Of a stretch of DNA of 64,000 nt, positions 43,664 to 52,203 are shown in pieces. The notes beneath the pieces were generated by a model. It saw only the letters and a list, made by a program, of their open reading frames with translations. It searched no databases and was not told the DNA's origin. This DNA is from an uncultured Opitutia bacterium (GTDB taxonomy: Bacteria; Verrucomicrobiota; Verrucomicrobiia; Opitutales; Opitutaceae), in the NCBI GenBank assembly GCA_903839035.1, contig CAIMAQ010000042.1:1-64000 (forward strand). The letters run 5' to 3'. The stretch's first letter is position 1. Each line of letters starts with the position of its first letter. Made by a program: the position numbers and the translations under genes.

Positions 43664-44502
43664 GGCCGGAGCCCTTTCGCCTTGGCCTCGAGCGCCGCGA
43701 GATCCGCCAGCCGCCGCCGCACCGTGACGCTGCGCAGGTTCGGCACGAAGTCGCGCAGGTAGGCCTCAAAATAGGCCCGGGCCTGGGCGTAATGCCCCGC
43801 GCGCAGCGAAAGTTCCCCGAGCTCGACGGCGAGGTCCTCCGGGGCCTGGCCCACCAGGCCGCCGATGCGATTCACCTCGATCAAGTGCGCCAGTACCGAG
43901 TCAAGCGGCTGGTCGTAGAAGGTCCCCGCCCGCGCAATCTGCAGGTGCAGGTCGCGCTGGAGTTTCTCCTCGTGAATCCGGGCCAGCAGCACCGTCGCCG
44001 CCCCAATGCGCTCCGCGGGCGCCGACGGTTCCGGCAGGGCATACAGCAGCAGCAGGCCCAGCTTCACCAGGCCCAGTTGCGCCCAGTGGCTTTCCGGGTG
44101 GCGCTCCGCCAGCGCCCGGTACAGCGCCGCGGCCCGCGGATAGTCCAACTGCTGGAAATGCACCTGGTACAGCCGCGCCTGCATGTAGGCGGCGGCCTCC
44201 GCAATCTCGTCGTTGCCGGCCGCCAGCGCCGCAAACGTCGCCTCCGCCTCATGCAGCCGCGCCTGCGTCACCGGCTGGTAATCCACGGCCACCACCGCCT
44301 GGGCAAAGTCCGACTCGCGCGAGGGCGGGCCCTTGACCTGGTCGAGGCGGACATAGGCGTCGCGCACGAGGTGGTCCGCCATGAGTTGCCAGGCCGCCGC
44401 GGTGTCATCCGTCGCCGGCGCCGCCGCCCGGGCGAAGGGCAGCAACGTCAGACACAACCAGGCGCCGCACCCGCGGCGCCACTCAGGGTAAGGGGCAAAC
44501 AC
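43660..44502 (-). CDS. exported TPR protein (copy 2)
   Basis: 280 residues with an N-terminal signal-like stretch (GCGAWLCLTLLPFARAAAP) and TPR-type helices. RHPESHWAQLGLVKLGLLLLYAL is nearly identical to copy 1. It starts with GTG and is the first gene of the four-gene run. The bases ttccacgatggcgggg just upstream are repeated upstream of copy 1, so the duplicated unit included part of the leader. Confidence 0.78.
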   Translation of the reverse strand: MFAPYPEWRRGCGAWLCLTLLPFARAAAPATDDTAAAWQLMADHLVRDAYVRLDQVKGPPSRESDFAQAVVAVDYQPVTQARLHEAEATFAALAAGNDEIAEAAAYMQARLYQVHFQQLDYPRAAALYRALAERHPESHWAQLGLVKLGLLLLYALPEPSAPAERIGAATVLLARIHEEKLQRDLHLQIARAGTFYDQPLDSVLAHLIEVNRIGGLVGQAPEDLAVELGELSLRAGHYAQARAYFEAYLRDFVPNLRSVTVRRRLADLAALEAKAKGLRP

Positions 44503-44563
44503 CCCGCCATCGTGGAACGGCCGGCGTCCACGACAAGAAATATGCGCCCAAAGGCGCGGGTTT

Positions 44564-44652
44564 TAGGTGCTAGGTTATGGGTGATAGGACGTGACCGGAA
44601 CCCTGCGCTCCCAGACATTCCCGCTCCGATGACCTATCACCCAGGACCCAGG
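44564..44652. repeat. GGTTATGGGTGATAGG inverted repeat, copy 1
   Basis: GGTGCTAGGTTATGGGTGAT is mirrored by a right arm beginning GACCTATCACCCAGGACCC. It lies between two minus-strand genes, upstream of the TPR/binding-protein run. The same vocabulary (gggtgatagg, cccataacc) recurs at 51403-51495. Confidence 0.7.
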
Positions 44653-44656
44653 ACCG

Positions 44657-46549
44657 TCAGAGTATCCCCTGCTCCAGCCACGTGTGCTCGCCGGCGATGA
44701 TCTCCTGCGCGAGGTCGTAGCCGTGCTGGTCGGAATTGTGGCTGACGCCGGTGAAGTTTTGCGCGATGCGCAGGTGGGCCTGCGCTGCGAAGTCATCCAC
44801 GAGGGCGAAGATTTTCGCCTCGGGCTCGCCGTCGCGCAGCAGCTTCTGCGCAAACACACAGCTCGCCGCGATGGCAAAGAGGTCCGCCCCGATGTCCGCC
44901 AGCCGGCCGAGCAGCACCTGCCGCTTTTCCAGCTTCACGCCGAACTTCACCATCTGGTGGAACAGGGTGCGCGCCAGCTTGCGGCTGAGCGCCGCGACCC
45001 GGTTGAAGTGCTTGGCCAGGTGCGGGTGCATGTCCGCCGGCGCGCTCCCGTTGAACGGCAGCCACTGCGCGGGATACCACAGCGTGTAGAACTTCGCCGC
45101 GGCCCAGGCGCTCTTCAGCCGCTCGCCCCACGGCCGCTCGGAGTTCAGGGCCACCCCCGCGATTTTGAGGTGCGGGTCCAGCGCCTCGCGCATGATGAAG
45201 AGCCGCATGATCTCCGAGGAACCCTCGAAGATCGTCGTCACGCGGTTGTCGCGCATCAGGCGCTCCACCGGGTGGGGCTTCTCCCCGCGTGCCTTCAGCG
45301 ATGACACGTCCTCATAGCCGCGGCCGCCGCGGATCTGCATGACGTCGTCGAGGCACAGCCAGGCCTTCTCCGTGCCCCAGAGCTTGCACATCGAGGCCTC
45401 GAGCCGGATGTCGGCCTTCTTGTCGCGGTCCACGATGCGCGAGGTGACGATCAGCATCGCCTCCATCGCAAACGCGTGCGCCGCGATCCGGCGGATTTTC
45501 TCCGCAATCGCCGCATGCTGCCCGACGGGCACGCCCCACTGGACACGCTCCGCCCCCCACTCGCGGGCGATCGCCAGCGAACGCTTCGCCACGCCGATGC
45601 TTGACGCCGGGATCGACAGCCGGCCGGCGTTGAGGGTCGACAGCGCGACCTTCAAACCGCGGCCCTCGCCACCGACAATGTTCGCCTTCGGCACGCGGAC
45701 CGACGTGAAGCCGATGACGCCGTTGTAGAGTGCATGCAGGCCCATGAACTGGCAGCGGTGCTTCACCTCAATCCCGGGTGATTTCGCCTCCACGACGAAG
45801 GCCGTGAGCTGGGTGCGCGGCTTGCCGTCGACCAGCTTCGGGGGCGTCCGGGCGACAACGATAAAGAGGCCCGCCCGGGTGCCGTTGGAGCACCAGAGTT
45901 TCTCCCCCGTGATCAGGTAGTCGTCACCCTCCGGCTTCGCCTCGGTCGTGAGCCGCGCGGGATCGGAACCCACGCCGGACTCAGTCAGGGCAAACGCCGA
46001 CAGCTCGCCACCGGCGACCCGCGGCAGGAACCGCTGCTTCTGTTCGGGCGTGCCGAAAAGCATGAGCGGCTGCGACACGCCGACCGACTGGTGCACCGAG
46101 ACGTGCGAGAAGATGTTCATGCAGTGGCTGGCGATCAGCAGGCACGCCCGGCAATAGGTCGTCTGGGAAAATCCCAGCCCACCGTATTCGCGCGGCACCT
46201 TGATGCCGTACGCGCCGAGCTTCGCGAGCCCCGCCATGACGTCGACGGGGATCTCCCCCGTGCGATCGATCAGGTCGGGGTCGACCCGGTCGCGCAGGAA
46301 AATGGCGAGTTCGGCCAGAAACTGGTCGGCCCGCGCCTTTTCGGCGGCATCAATTTCGGTGACGGGATACAGTTTAGCGGGGCGGAAGCGGCCCATGAAC
46401 AAATGCGCGACGAAACTGAGGTCGTCGTGCGATTCGCGGGCAGCTTCGGTGACTTGCAGCGCGGCGCGCTGCCCTTCGTTCATCTTGGACATGTCGATGA
46501 CGGAACGGCCGTCATCGGCTTTCGGGGTTGGGGTTTCGAGAGCAGACAT
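44657..46549 (-). CDS. acyl-CoA dehydrogenase (long/very-long-chain type)
   Basis: FAD-dependent first step of fatty-acid beta-oxidation. About 630 residues: N-terminal helical, FAD/substrate segment FALTESGVGSDPARL, FMGLHALYNGVIGF, and the catalytic region DNRVTTIFEGSSEIMRLF. A further 170 helical residues at the C-terminus resemble the extra domain of VLCAD/ACAD9, so membrane association is possible. ATG 46549 is chosen over upstream starts. Together with the FadJ-like gene it indicates active fatty-acid breakdown. Confidence 0.92.
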   Translation of the reverse strand: MSALETPTPKADDGRSVIDMSKMNEGQRAALQVTEAARESHDDLSFVAHLFMGRFRPAKLYPVTEIDAAEKARADQFLAELAIFLRDRVDPDLIDRTGEIPVDVMAGLAKLGAYGIKVPREYGGLGFSQTTYCRACLLIASHCMNIFSHVSVHQSVGVSQPLMLFGTPEQKQRFLPRVAGGELSAFALTESGVGSDPARLTTEAKPEGDDYLITGEKLWCSNGTRAGLFIVVARTPPKLVDGKPRTQLTAFVVEAKSPGIEVKHRCQFMGLHALYNGVIGFTSVRVPKANIVGGEGRGLKVALSTLNAGRLSIPASSIGVAKRSLAIAREWGAERVQWGVPVGQHAAIAEKIRRIAAHAFAMEAMLIVTSRIVDRDKKADIRLEASMCKLWGTEKAWLCLDDVMQIRGGRGYEDVSSLKARGEKPHPVERLMRDNRVTTIFEGSSEIMRLFIMREALDPHLKIAGVALNSERPWGERLKSAWAAAKFYTLWYPAQWLPFNGSAPADMHPHLAKHFNRVAALSRKLARTLFHQMVKFGVKLEKRQVLLGRLADIGADLFAIAASCVFAQKLLRDGEPEAKIFALVDDFAAQAHLRIAQNFTGVSHNSDQHGYDLAQEIIAGEHTWLEQGIL

Positions 46550-46686
46550 TGGGGTAAGCGACGCTCCGGGCCGCGGTTGATTTTCCCCACGTAACTCCGA
46601 CTTTATGACACGGTCAACGACCCCCCGGACGGTCGCCACAGTCTTCACCCCCGCAACTTCGCCCCGTGAGCCGGCCTAATCCCTGA

Positions 46687-46781
46687 TTTTACAGGAGGAA
46701 ACAGAGGCCACCGAGGTTTCGGAACTACACTTCAAATGCCTTCCAAGCCTCTCTCAGTTCTCTCCGTTTCCTCCTGTAATA
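46687..46781. repeat. TTTTACAGGAGG inverted repeat, copy 2
   Basis: TTTTACAGGAGGAAACAGAGG and the mirrored CTCCGTTTCCTCCTGTAATA lie at the ends of about 95 bases. They share sequence and layout with 37387-37466. The element sits between the Gfo/Idh gene's stop and the acyl-CoA dehydrogenase start. Confidence 0.8.
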
Positions 46782-46790
46782 ACTGTATGA

Positions 46791-47942
46791 TTAGGCTTTC
46801 GGCGCCCCGCCCAGGTCCGGCACCGCCAGCTGCACCCCGCCCTGCTCCGCCGAGTCGTGCGCGATCAGCCCCGGGATCATGTAGCGCGCCGCCTGCCAGA
46901 TATTGGTCGGCGGCTGTTCCCCTGTGACACACGCCTTGACGAAGTCGTCCACCAGGAACTGGTGCGAACCCCAGTGGTTGTTTGGCATGTTCGCGAATTC
47001 CTTCGGCAACCGCGCGACGTCGTGCGCCGGCGCCGTGCCGCCGTACACGCCGGGCCGGAGCGTGAGGATGTCATCCAGCCGCTTTGTGTCCTCGAAGCCC
47101 TTCCCGATGATCACCCGGCCGGCCTGGGTGTACTCGAAACTGGCCTCGGTACCGCAGAGCGTCATGAACTCGCCGCCCGGGTGGCCCACGCGGCGGAATT
47201 CGTTAACCCGGGCGCAGGCGCCGTCGCTCATCGCAAACAGCGCGGTCTCGTTCGAGAACGCGTTGCGGTACTTGTTCACCGCCGGGTCGTAGATGCCGTC
47301 CGGATGCCGGTCGCGCCAGCCGAGCGCCGACACCTGCGTCATGTGCGCACCCGTGACGCCAACCACCTGGCTGATGGAATGCGTCGCATAGTGCATCGGC
47401 GGCGAGCCGGCGATTTCCAGGAATTTGTCTCCGGTGCGGGCGCGGATGATGCCGCGGGAATCAATGCTCTTGATGTCCCAGTCGTGGTGATAACTCGCCT
47501 CAGCGAAGGTGATGTCGCCGAAGGTCCCGCGCCGGTATTGCTCCCGGCACCAGACCACGTGCGGGTAATAATAGCTCGTCTCACCCATCATGTAGACGCG
47601 GCCGGTTGACTCGACCGCGCGCACGATGGCCTGGATCTCGGGGATCGTCTCCGCACACGGCACCGCCGAGTAGACATGTTTGCCGGCGCGGAGCGACTTC
47701 ACCGCCTGCGGGCCGTGCAGCCAGTGCTGCGTGATGATGGCGACCGCGTCCACGTCCGAGCCGAGGATGTCGTCGAGCGACGGGTACGTGCGCGTGATGC
47801 CGAATTTTTCCGCATTGGCCCGGAGCTTCGCGGCGTCGAGATCGCACAGCACCACCTCACCCACCAGCGGGTGCGCCTTGAACAGGGGAATGAACCCCTG
47901 GGCCATCTGGCCCGTGCCGACCATGCCGATCTTGAGGCTCAT
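46791..47942 (-). CDS. Gfo/Idh/MocA family oxidoreductase
   Basis: 383 residues. The N-terminal NAD(P) fold starts with IGMVGTGQMAQGF. AGKHVYSAVPCAETIPE matches the EKP-type region, with the usual lysine replaced (V-P-C-A). The C-terminal domain includes AEASYHHDWDIKS and GSPPMHYATHSIS. Such enzymes oxidise or reduce sugars, inositols or their derivatives, and some act as hydrolases. Its start overlaps the upstream DUF4091 gene by 4 bases, so it probably processes the sugar released by that enzyme. Confidence 0.87.
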   Translation of the reverse strand: MSLKIGMVGTGQMAQGFIPLFKAHPLVGEVVLCDLDAAKLRANAEKFGITRTYPSLDDILGSDVDAVAIITQHWLHGPQAVKSLRAGKHVYSAVPCAETIPEIQAIVRAVESTGRVYMMGETSYYYPHVVWCREQYRRGTFGDITFAEASYHHDWDIKSIDSRGIIRARTGDKFLEIAGSPPMHYATHSISQVVGVTGAHMTQVSALGWRDRHPDGIYDPAVNKYRNAFSNETALFAMSDGACARVNEFRRVGHPGGEFMTLCGTEASFEYTQAGRVIIGKGFEDTKRLDDILTLRPGVYGGTAPAHDVARLPKEFANMPNNHWGSHQFLVDDFVKACVTGEQPPTNIWQAARYMIPGLIAHDSAEQGGVQLAVPDLGGAPKA

Positions 47943-50110
47943 GGTGTGACCCGAGCCGCGGTTTCGATCGCCCGCCGCATTGCCGCCACGTTGCGGATCA
48001 CCGCGGCATTGTCGCCGAGCTGCTGCGGGTCGCGGAAGGCCTCCAGCGCGGCTGCCACCGGTGGCGGCAGCGCGCCGCCCTGGCGGGCCTGCAGCCAGTT
48101 CAGCTTTTCAAACTCCTCGATTCCGTCGCGCAGCATTTCCCAATGCACCGCACTACGCGGGCCCGGGTAAAGCAGAAACTCGTCGCCCGGCGGCAGATCA
48201 CGCCGCCACCGGTGGCAGGAATAGAGCGTCTCCACCAGCGGGTTCTCGGGCCAGGTCGAGAGCGCCCAGCGCGCCATGCCGCTATAGCCGTTCACGAACG
48301 CGTAATACCCCACCCACACGGCCTCGTCCGGCGGACTCGTCACGAAAGTGTTCGGCCGCTTCGGGTCGAGGCAGATGTAGAACGTCGTCACCCGCCCCTC
48401 GCGCGTGCGCTGCGCGATATCGCGCATCAGGTCGTCGCTCGCGTGGTCGAGGATGATCGTGAAGTCCGCCAGATCGAGCCCGGTGTAATGCGACGACGTC
48501 TGGTTCCCCGCCAGCGCGGCCTTCAGGCCCGGCGCGTTGGCGTGCAGCACCTCCACCATCGCCTTCATCATCGCCGCCGGCGCCTCATCCACGCCGATGC
48601 GGGTGCGCTCCAGCCAGCCTTTCGCGGCGAGGTGCTTTTCAAAATCCTTCAGAAACGGCCCCCAGTAATCCGCGTAGCTCGCCGTGCCGGGCTCGCTCAT
48701 CGCGAACCGCGTGTCGCCGGTGGCGGCGTCGGTGTATTCCAAGTGACCCGACCAGGTGAGCATCGAGTAGCAGTTGATCTGCTGCGAGATGCCGCAGCTC
48801 ATCGCGAACTCCACGTAGCGGTCGAAGACCGTGTAATCGAACTTCCACGAGCCGTCCGGCCGCTTCACGTGCGTCACCATCGTGCCGTAGTCGTCGTAGT
48901 CCCGCTTGCCCCACGGCCGCGGGGTGATCGTCGCCGTGATCACCTTCTGCCCCGCCGCGGCCAGTTCGAGCAGGTACGGGCGCATCACGGCGAAATGCTC
49001 CTCGCACCACGGCTTCACGCCGTGCATGCGCGCGATCGACCAGGGGTGCTGGAAGATATCCAGGTGGTATTTCCAATCCGCCGGCGCCGGCAGCGTCGCG
49101 GGCAAAATCTCCAGCAAAAGCGGAAATACCTTCGGCTCCGTCCCATCCGCCCGCGCCGTCAGCGTGCCCGTGTAGGTGCCCAGCGCCGCATCGCGCGGCG
49201 TTTCCACCGTCAGCCAGGCCGCCCGGTACGAACCCGCCGGCATGTCCACGCGCTCTGCGTCGTCGAGCACGTCGCCCACCAGCTGGCCGTCGGCCAGTAC
49301 GTTCCGGACAAACCGCGCGCGGACCGCCGCCGCGGGCAATTCGTGCCCGGCCGCGTCGCGCAGCGCCGACACCGCCAACCGCAAACCCGGCCGTTCCACC
49401 GTGGTCCAGAGCACAAATTGCCCGTGCACGCGTTCGCCCCGCCACGCCGTGGCGCGCCAATCCTTCGGCCCGTCGGCGACCGGTACATTGGCCGCATTAT
49501 ATTGGTGATCGAGGTCGCCCACCGCGCCAGCCAAGGCGCGCCCGGTCGGTTTCGCGTAGGCCGAAAGTTTCGTAATCATCGGGCCCTCGCCGGCCTTCGA
49601 ACTGCCCGTGACCGTGATCCGCACCGCTTTCACGCGCACCGGCGCCGGCAGCACGATCTCGAGTCCGTCAGCGGGAATCAGCGCCGCGCCTGTGCGCTGG
49701 TCGTGGAGGACCTGCCAGGTGGTTCCATCCGCTGAGCCCTCGATGAAAAAATTAAATACCCGCGTGTTCGGCGCCCGGAGATGCAGGTTGAGCTGCGCAA
49801 TTTCCTTCACGGCCGACAGCTCATATTTCAGCCATGAGGGCAGCTCTTTCGCCGACCAGAACATCACCGTGTCGTCGTGCTGGTCGTGGTTCAGTACCAG
49901 ATCCGGCCGCTGCTCCTCGTCATGCGCCGAGGCCGTCACCGTCGCCGCGGCGAGCTGATCGCCGGCATCCGCGCCCGCCAGCAGCGGCGGGCGCGGCTCA
50001 TACGGAAAATGCCGCGGCAGAAACGGCGTGGTGACCGGGGCCGCCGCGCACGCCACTGATACCCACCACCCGCTCAGACACGCCAGACGCACCGCGAGCT
50101 TGATCGTCAT
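47939..50110 (-). CDS. secreted DUF4091-domain glycoside hydrolase-like protein
   Basis: 723 residues. A signal peptide (LAVRLACLSGWWVSVACAA) precedes a discoidin-like module (about 70-185: LKYELSAVKEIAQLNLHLRAPNTRVFNF). A beta domain and then a TIM-barrel-like region follow (DIFQHPWSIARMHGVKPWCEEHF, RIGVDEAPAAMMKAM). The C-terminal DEFLLYPGPRSAVHWEMLRDGIEEFE is the DUF4091 signature, as in GH123-like enzymes. It likely cleaves amino-sugar or related glycans outside the membrane. It is translationally coupled to the oxidoreductase. Confidence 0.83.
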   Translation of the reverse strand: MTIKLAVRLACLSGWWVSVACAAAPVTTPFLPRHFPYEPRPPLLAGADAGDQLAAATVTASAHDEEQRPDLVLNHDQHDDTVMFWSAKELPSWLKYELSAVKEIAQLNLHLRAPNTRVFNFFIEGSADGTTWQVLHDQRTGAALIPADGLEIVLPAPVRVKAVRITVTGSSKAGEGPMITKLSAYAKPTGRALAGAVGDLDHQYNAANVPVADGPKDWRATAWRGERVHGQFVLWTTVERPGLRLAVSALRDAAGHELPAAAVRARFVRNVLADGQLVGDVLDDAERVDMPAGSYRAAWLTVETPRDAALGTYTGTLTARADGTEPKVFPLLLEILPATLPAPADWKYHLDIFQHPWSIARMHGVKPWCEEHFAVMRPYLLELAAAGQKVITATITPRPWGKRDYDDYGTMVTHVKRPDGSWKFDYTVFDRYVEFAMSCGISQQINCYSMLTWSGHLEYTDAATGDTRFAMSEPGTASYADYWGPFLKDFEKHLAAKGWLERTRIGVDEAPAAMMKAMVEVLHANAPGLKAALAGNQTSSHYTGLDLADFTIILDHASDDLMRDIAQRTREGRVTTFYICLDPKRPNTFVTSPPDEAVWVGYYAFVNGYSGMARWALSTWPENPLVETLYSCHRWRRDLPPGDEFLLYPGPRSAVHWEMLRDGIEEFEKLNWLQARQGGALPPPVAAALEAFRDPQQLGDNAAVIRNVAAMRRAIETAARVTP

Positions 50111-50150
50111 GCCGCCGAAGCTGGCAACCGCGTTCCCGCTCTACAACGCG

Positions 50151-50228
50151 TTTTAACCACGAAACACCCCCAAAGGCCCGAAATCCGGGCTCATTGTTTT
50201 CGCGCGGTTCGTGATTTTCGCGGTCAAA
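50151..50228. repeat. TTAACCACGAAA inverted repeat
   Basis: The left part TTTTAACCACGAAACACCCC is mirrored imperfectly by GGTTCGTGATTTTCGCGGTC. It lies in the divergent gap before glpX, which otherwise shows nothing identifiable. Right halves alone occur at 21472, 26620 and 33775. Confidence 0.65.
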
Positions 50229-50305
50229 CTGTCCGGTCTCCCCCGCACATTGGCGTTCGCCAAATTCCCCCGCGCGGCCAGCATTCGCCCCAACCCCGAA
50301 GCCCC

Positions 50306-51388
50306 ATGCCCTCCCCGCATTCCGAACCCTACCTCAGCGCCAACGAGCGCCACCCCGAGCGTTCCCTCCAGTTTGATTTTGTCCGCGCCACCGAAAACGC
50401 CGCGCTCAGCGCCGTGGACTGGCTCGGCCGCGGCGACAAGGAATCCGCGGACGCCGCCGCGAGTGACGCCATCCGCGGCACCCTCGAGCAGGTCGATTTC
50501 TGCGGCGACGTCGTCATCGGCGAGGGCATCAAGGACAATGCCCCCGGTATCTTCCTCGGCGAAAAGCTCGGCTCGTGGAAGTTTCCCTCCCCGCGCTTCA
50601 ACATCGCGGTGGATCCCATCGACGGCACCACGAACATCTCCAAGGGCCTGCCCAACTCCATTTCCGTCATGGCGGCCGCCCACGTGCCGCATGGCGCGCA
50701 GGCCGCGATGCTCAACATCCCGACGTTCTACTCCGAAAAACTCGCCTATGGTCCGACCGTCGTCGCCGCAATGAAGCGCGACCCGGCGCTCCGCTTCACC
50801 CTCGACACGCCGGTCGAGCAAATCCTCGAGCGCGTCGCCACCGCCCTTGGAAAAAACGTCCGCCAGGTCTATGTCGTCGTCCTCGACCGGCCGCGCCATG
50901 CCAAGCTCATCGCCGACCTCCGCGCTGCGGGGGCGGCGCTGCGGCTGATCTCCGACGGTGACGTGACCGCCGCCGTCTCGCCGTCGCTGCACGACACGGG
51001 CATTGACCTCTACCTCGGCACCGGCGGCTCGCCCGAGGGCGTGCTCACCGCGGCCGGCGTGCTCGCGCTCGGCGGCGACCAGCAGCTACGCATGTGGCCG
51101 CGCGATGCCGCGGAACTCGCCGAGATCAAAGCCACCCCCGCCGCCGCCGAACTCGGCCGGATTTATTACGCCAAGGACCTCATCACCAGCCCCAGCGCGA
51201 TCTTCTGCGCCACCGGCATCAGCGACAGTGCGTTGCTGCCAGGCGTAAAGCTCATCGGCCGCAAGGTCATCACCCACTCCATCCTGATGCGCTCCCAGAG
51301 CCGCACCGTGCGCTACATCAAGACCGTGCACGACCTCGACTTCAAAACCATTCGCCGCTCGCCGGACCGGAAGGATCATTACGTCTAG
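50306..51388 (+). CDS. glpX: class II fructose-1,6-bisphosphatase
   Basis: Removes the 1-phosphate in gluconeogenesis. 360 residues with the metal and substrate motifs GEGIKDNAPGIFLGE near 72, DPIDGTTNISKG near 105 and LISDGDVTAAV near 213, all typical of GlpX. The length is about normal. The stop codon TAG is inside a 9-base-pair hairpin (51383-51403). No gluconeogenic neighbour is seen. Confidence 0.95.
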   Translation: MPSPHSEPYLSANERHPERSLQFDFVRATENAALSAVDWLGRGDKESADAAASDAIRGTLEQVDFCGDVVIGEGIKDNAPGIFLGEKLGSWKFPSPRFNIAVDPIDGTTNISKGLPNSISVMAAAHVPHGAQAAMLNIPTFYSEKLAYGPTVVAAMKRDPALRFTLDTPVEQILERVATALGKNVRQVYVVVLDRPRHAKLIADLRAAGAALRLISDGDVTAAVSPSLHDTGIDLYLGTGGSPEGVLTAAGVLALGGDQQLRMWPRDAAELAEIKATPAAAELGRIYYAKDLITSPSAIFCATGISDSALLPGVKLIGRKVITHSILMRSQSRTVRYIKTVHDLDFKTIRRSPDRKDHYV

Positions 51389-51403
51389 CGCGCAGCGCTA
51401 GAC
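51383..51403 (+). other. hairpin over the glpX stop codon
   Basis: GTCTAGCGC and GCGCTAGAC pair perfectly around a GCA loop and include the TAG stop. No T-run follows, so simple factor-independent termination is unlikely. It may protect the mRNA end or mark the edge of the next repeat. Confidence 0.55.
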
Positions 51404-51495
51404 GGGTAATGGGTGAGAGGTGCTGGGTTATTGGCCCGGAGACGACCATCCCTCAAGCGGATCACCCATAACCAATAACCCATCGCCCATAACCC
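51403..51495. repeat. GGTTATGGGTGATAGG-family inverted repeat, copy 2
   Basis: GGGTAATGGGTGAGAGGTGC and GGATCACCCATAACCAATAA pair imperfectly, with further copies of CCCATAAC. Related to 44564-44652. Confidence 0.7.
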
Positions 51496-51592
51496 CGCGC
51501 GCCGCGCGCCGCTTGCCTTTTAGGCGAGCCGGCCCATGGTGCCGCTCCCGTTCTTTGATTGGTCGCACAGACCGATCGATTCCTCGTTCCCC

Positions 51593-51632
51593 GCAGACTT
51601 CATAATTCTTAAGTCTGCCTTCTTCCTTTCAG
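51593..51632 (+). terminator. candidate terminator before tmRNA
   Basis: GCAGACTT and AAGTCTGC pair perfectly around a 10-base AT-rich loop, followed by a T/C-rich run (cttcttcctttc). It could end read-through from glpX. The loop also contains CATAAT, which might serve as a -10 element for tmRNA. Confidence 0.4.
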
Positions 51633-51636
51633 TTTT

Positions 51637-51992
51637 GGGGGTGTTCCGGATTCGACCCTTGGTTGGAGTGCGCCGCTGCCCTGTCGAGAGTCGGAGGTCT
51701 CTCGTAAAATCCCCTTCGAAAAACATAAATGGCAACAACGAAGAAATGCTAATGGCTGCCTAATTCAGGCTCCACGTTTGCCCGGCGACACCTGCTAGCC
51801 GGAACGAACGACGACAGCAGGAATAGTGTGCGGAGCCGTCCGCGGTGCGCACACCGTATCTTCAATCCGGGGACTGGCTGAGGCCTGAGCGCGCGTGATC
51901 GCTTGGTTTCGGCGAGATAAAACTCACGCTATACAGGGTAGACGCGGTGCGCAAAGGTCAGGGGCACGCGGGTTCAACTCCCGCCACCTCCA
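51637..51992 (+). ncRNA. ssrA: transfer-messenger RNA (tmRNA)
   Basis: Rescues stalled ribosomes in trans-translation. The 5' end GGGGGTG pairs with CACCTCC near the 3' end to form the acceptor stem. GGATTCGAC follows the 5' stem, and GGTTCAACTCCCGCC is the T arm before the acceptor. CCA is not encoded. The tag-reading region fits alignment with E. coli ssrA: after ATAAAT the frame GGC AAC AAC GAA GAA ATG CTA ATG GCT GCC TAA gives GNNEEMLMAA. The resume codon would then be Gly rather than the usual Ala. The single-piece form is used, about 356 bases. Confidence 0.93.
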
Positions 51993-52012
51993 CTTTTTTG
52001 AATCAAAAAGTG
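51991..52012 (+). terminator. terminator-like hairpin after tmRNA
   Basis: CACTTTTT and AAAAAGTG flank a short loop directly at the tmRNA 3' end, giving a T-run right after the acceptor stem. A G/C-rich hairpin, GCCCTCC with GGAGGGC, follows within 35 bases. Confidence 0.5.
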
Positions 52013-52203
52013 CCCTCCGCAGCCCAACGGGCGAAGGAGGGCCTCCGCTCTCGGCCGGCTTTGACTGGCCGGGGGATAACCTGGGGTTAACCACCTCCCA
52101 GGTATTCTCGCCCTGGGCGGGAAACCGTCGGTGGTTACATTCCAAGCTTGGGATATTCGCGTCGATTTGGGTCTATTCACCCTTAAACAAACGCCTTTCC
52201 CCC

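Noticed and set aside
39593-44502. Complete ABC sugar importer
   Set aside because: Only binding proteins and TPR proteins are present; no permease or ATPase gene is found on either side.
51895-52203. N-terminal extension of the toroidal glycosidase-like gene
   Set aside because: It would begin inside tmRNA and run through its 3' stem and terminator; GTG 52204 is the sensible start.
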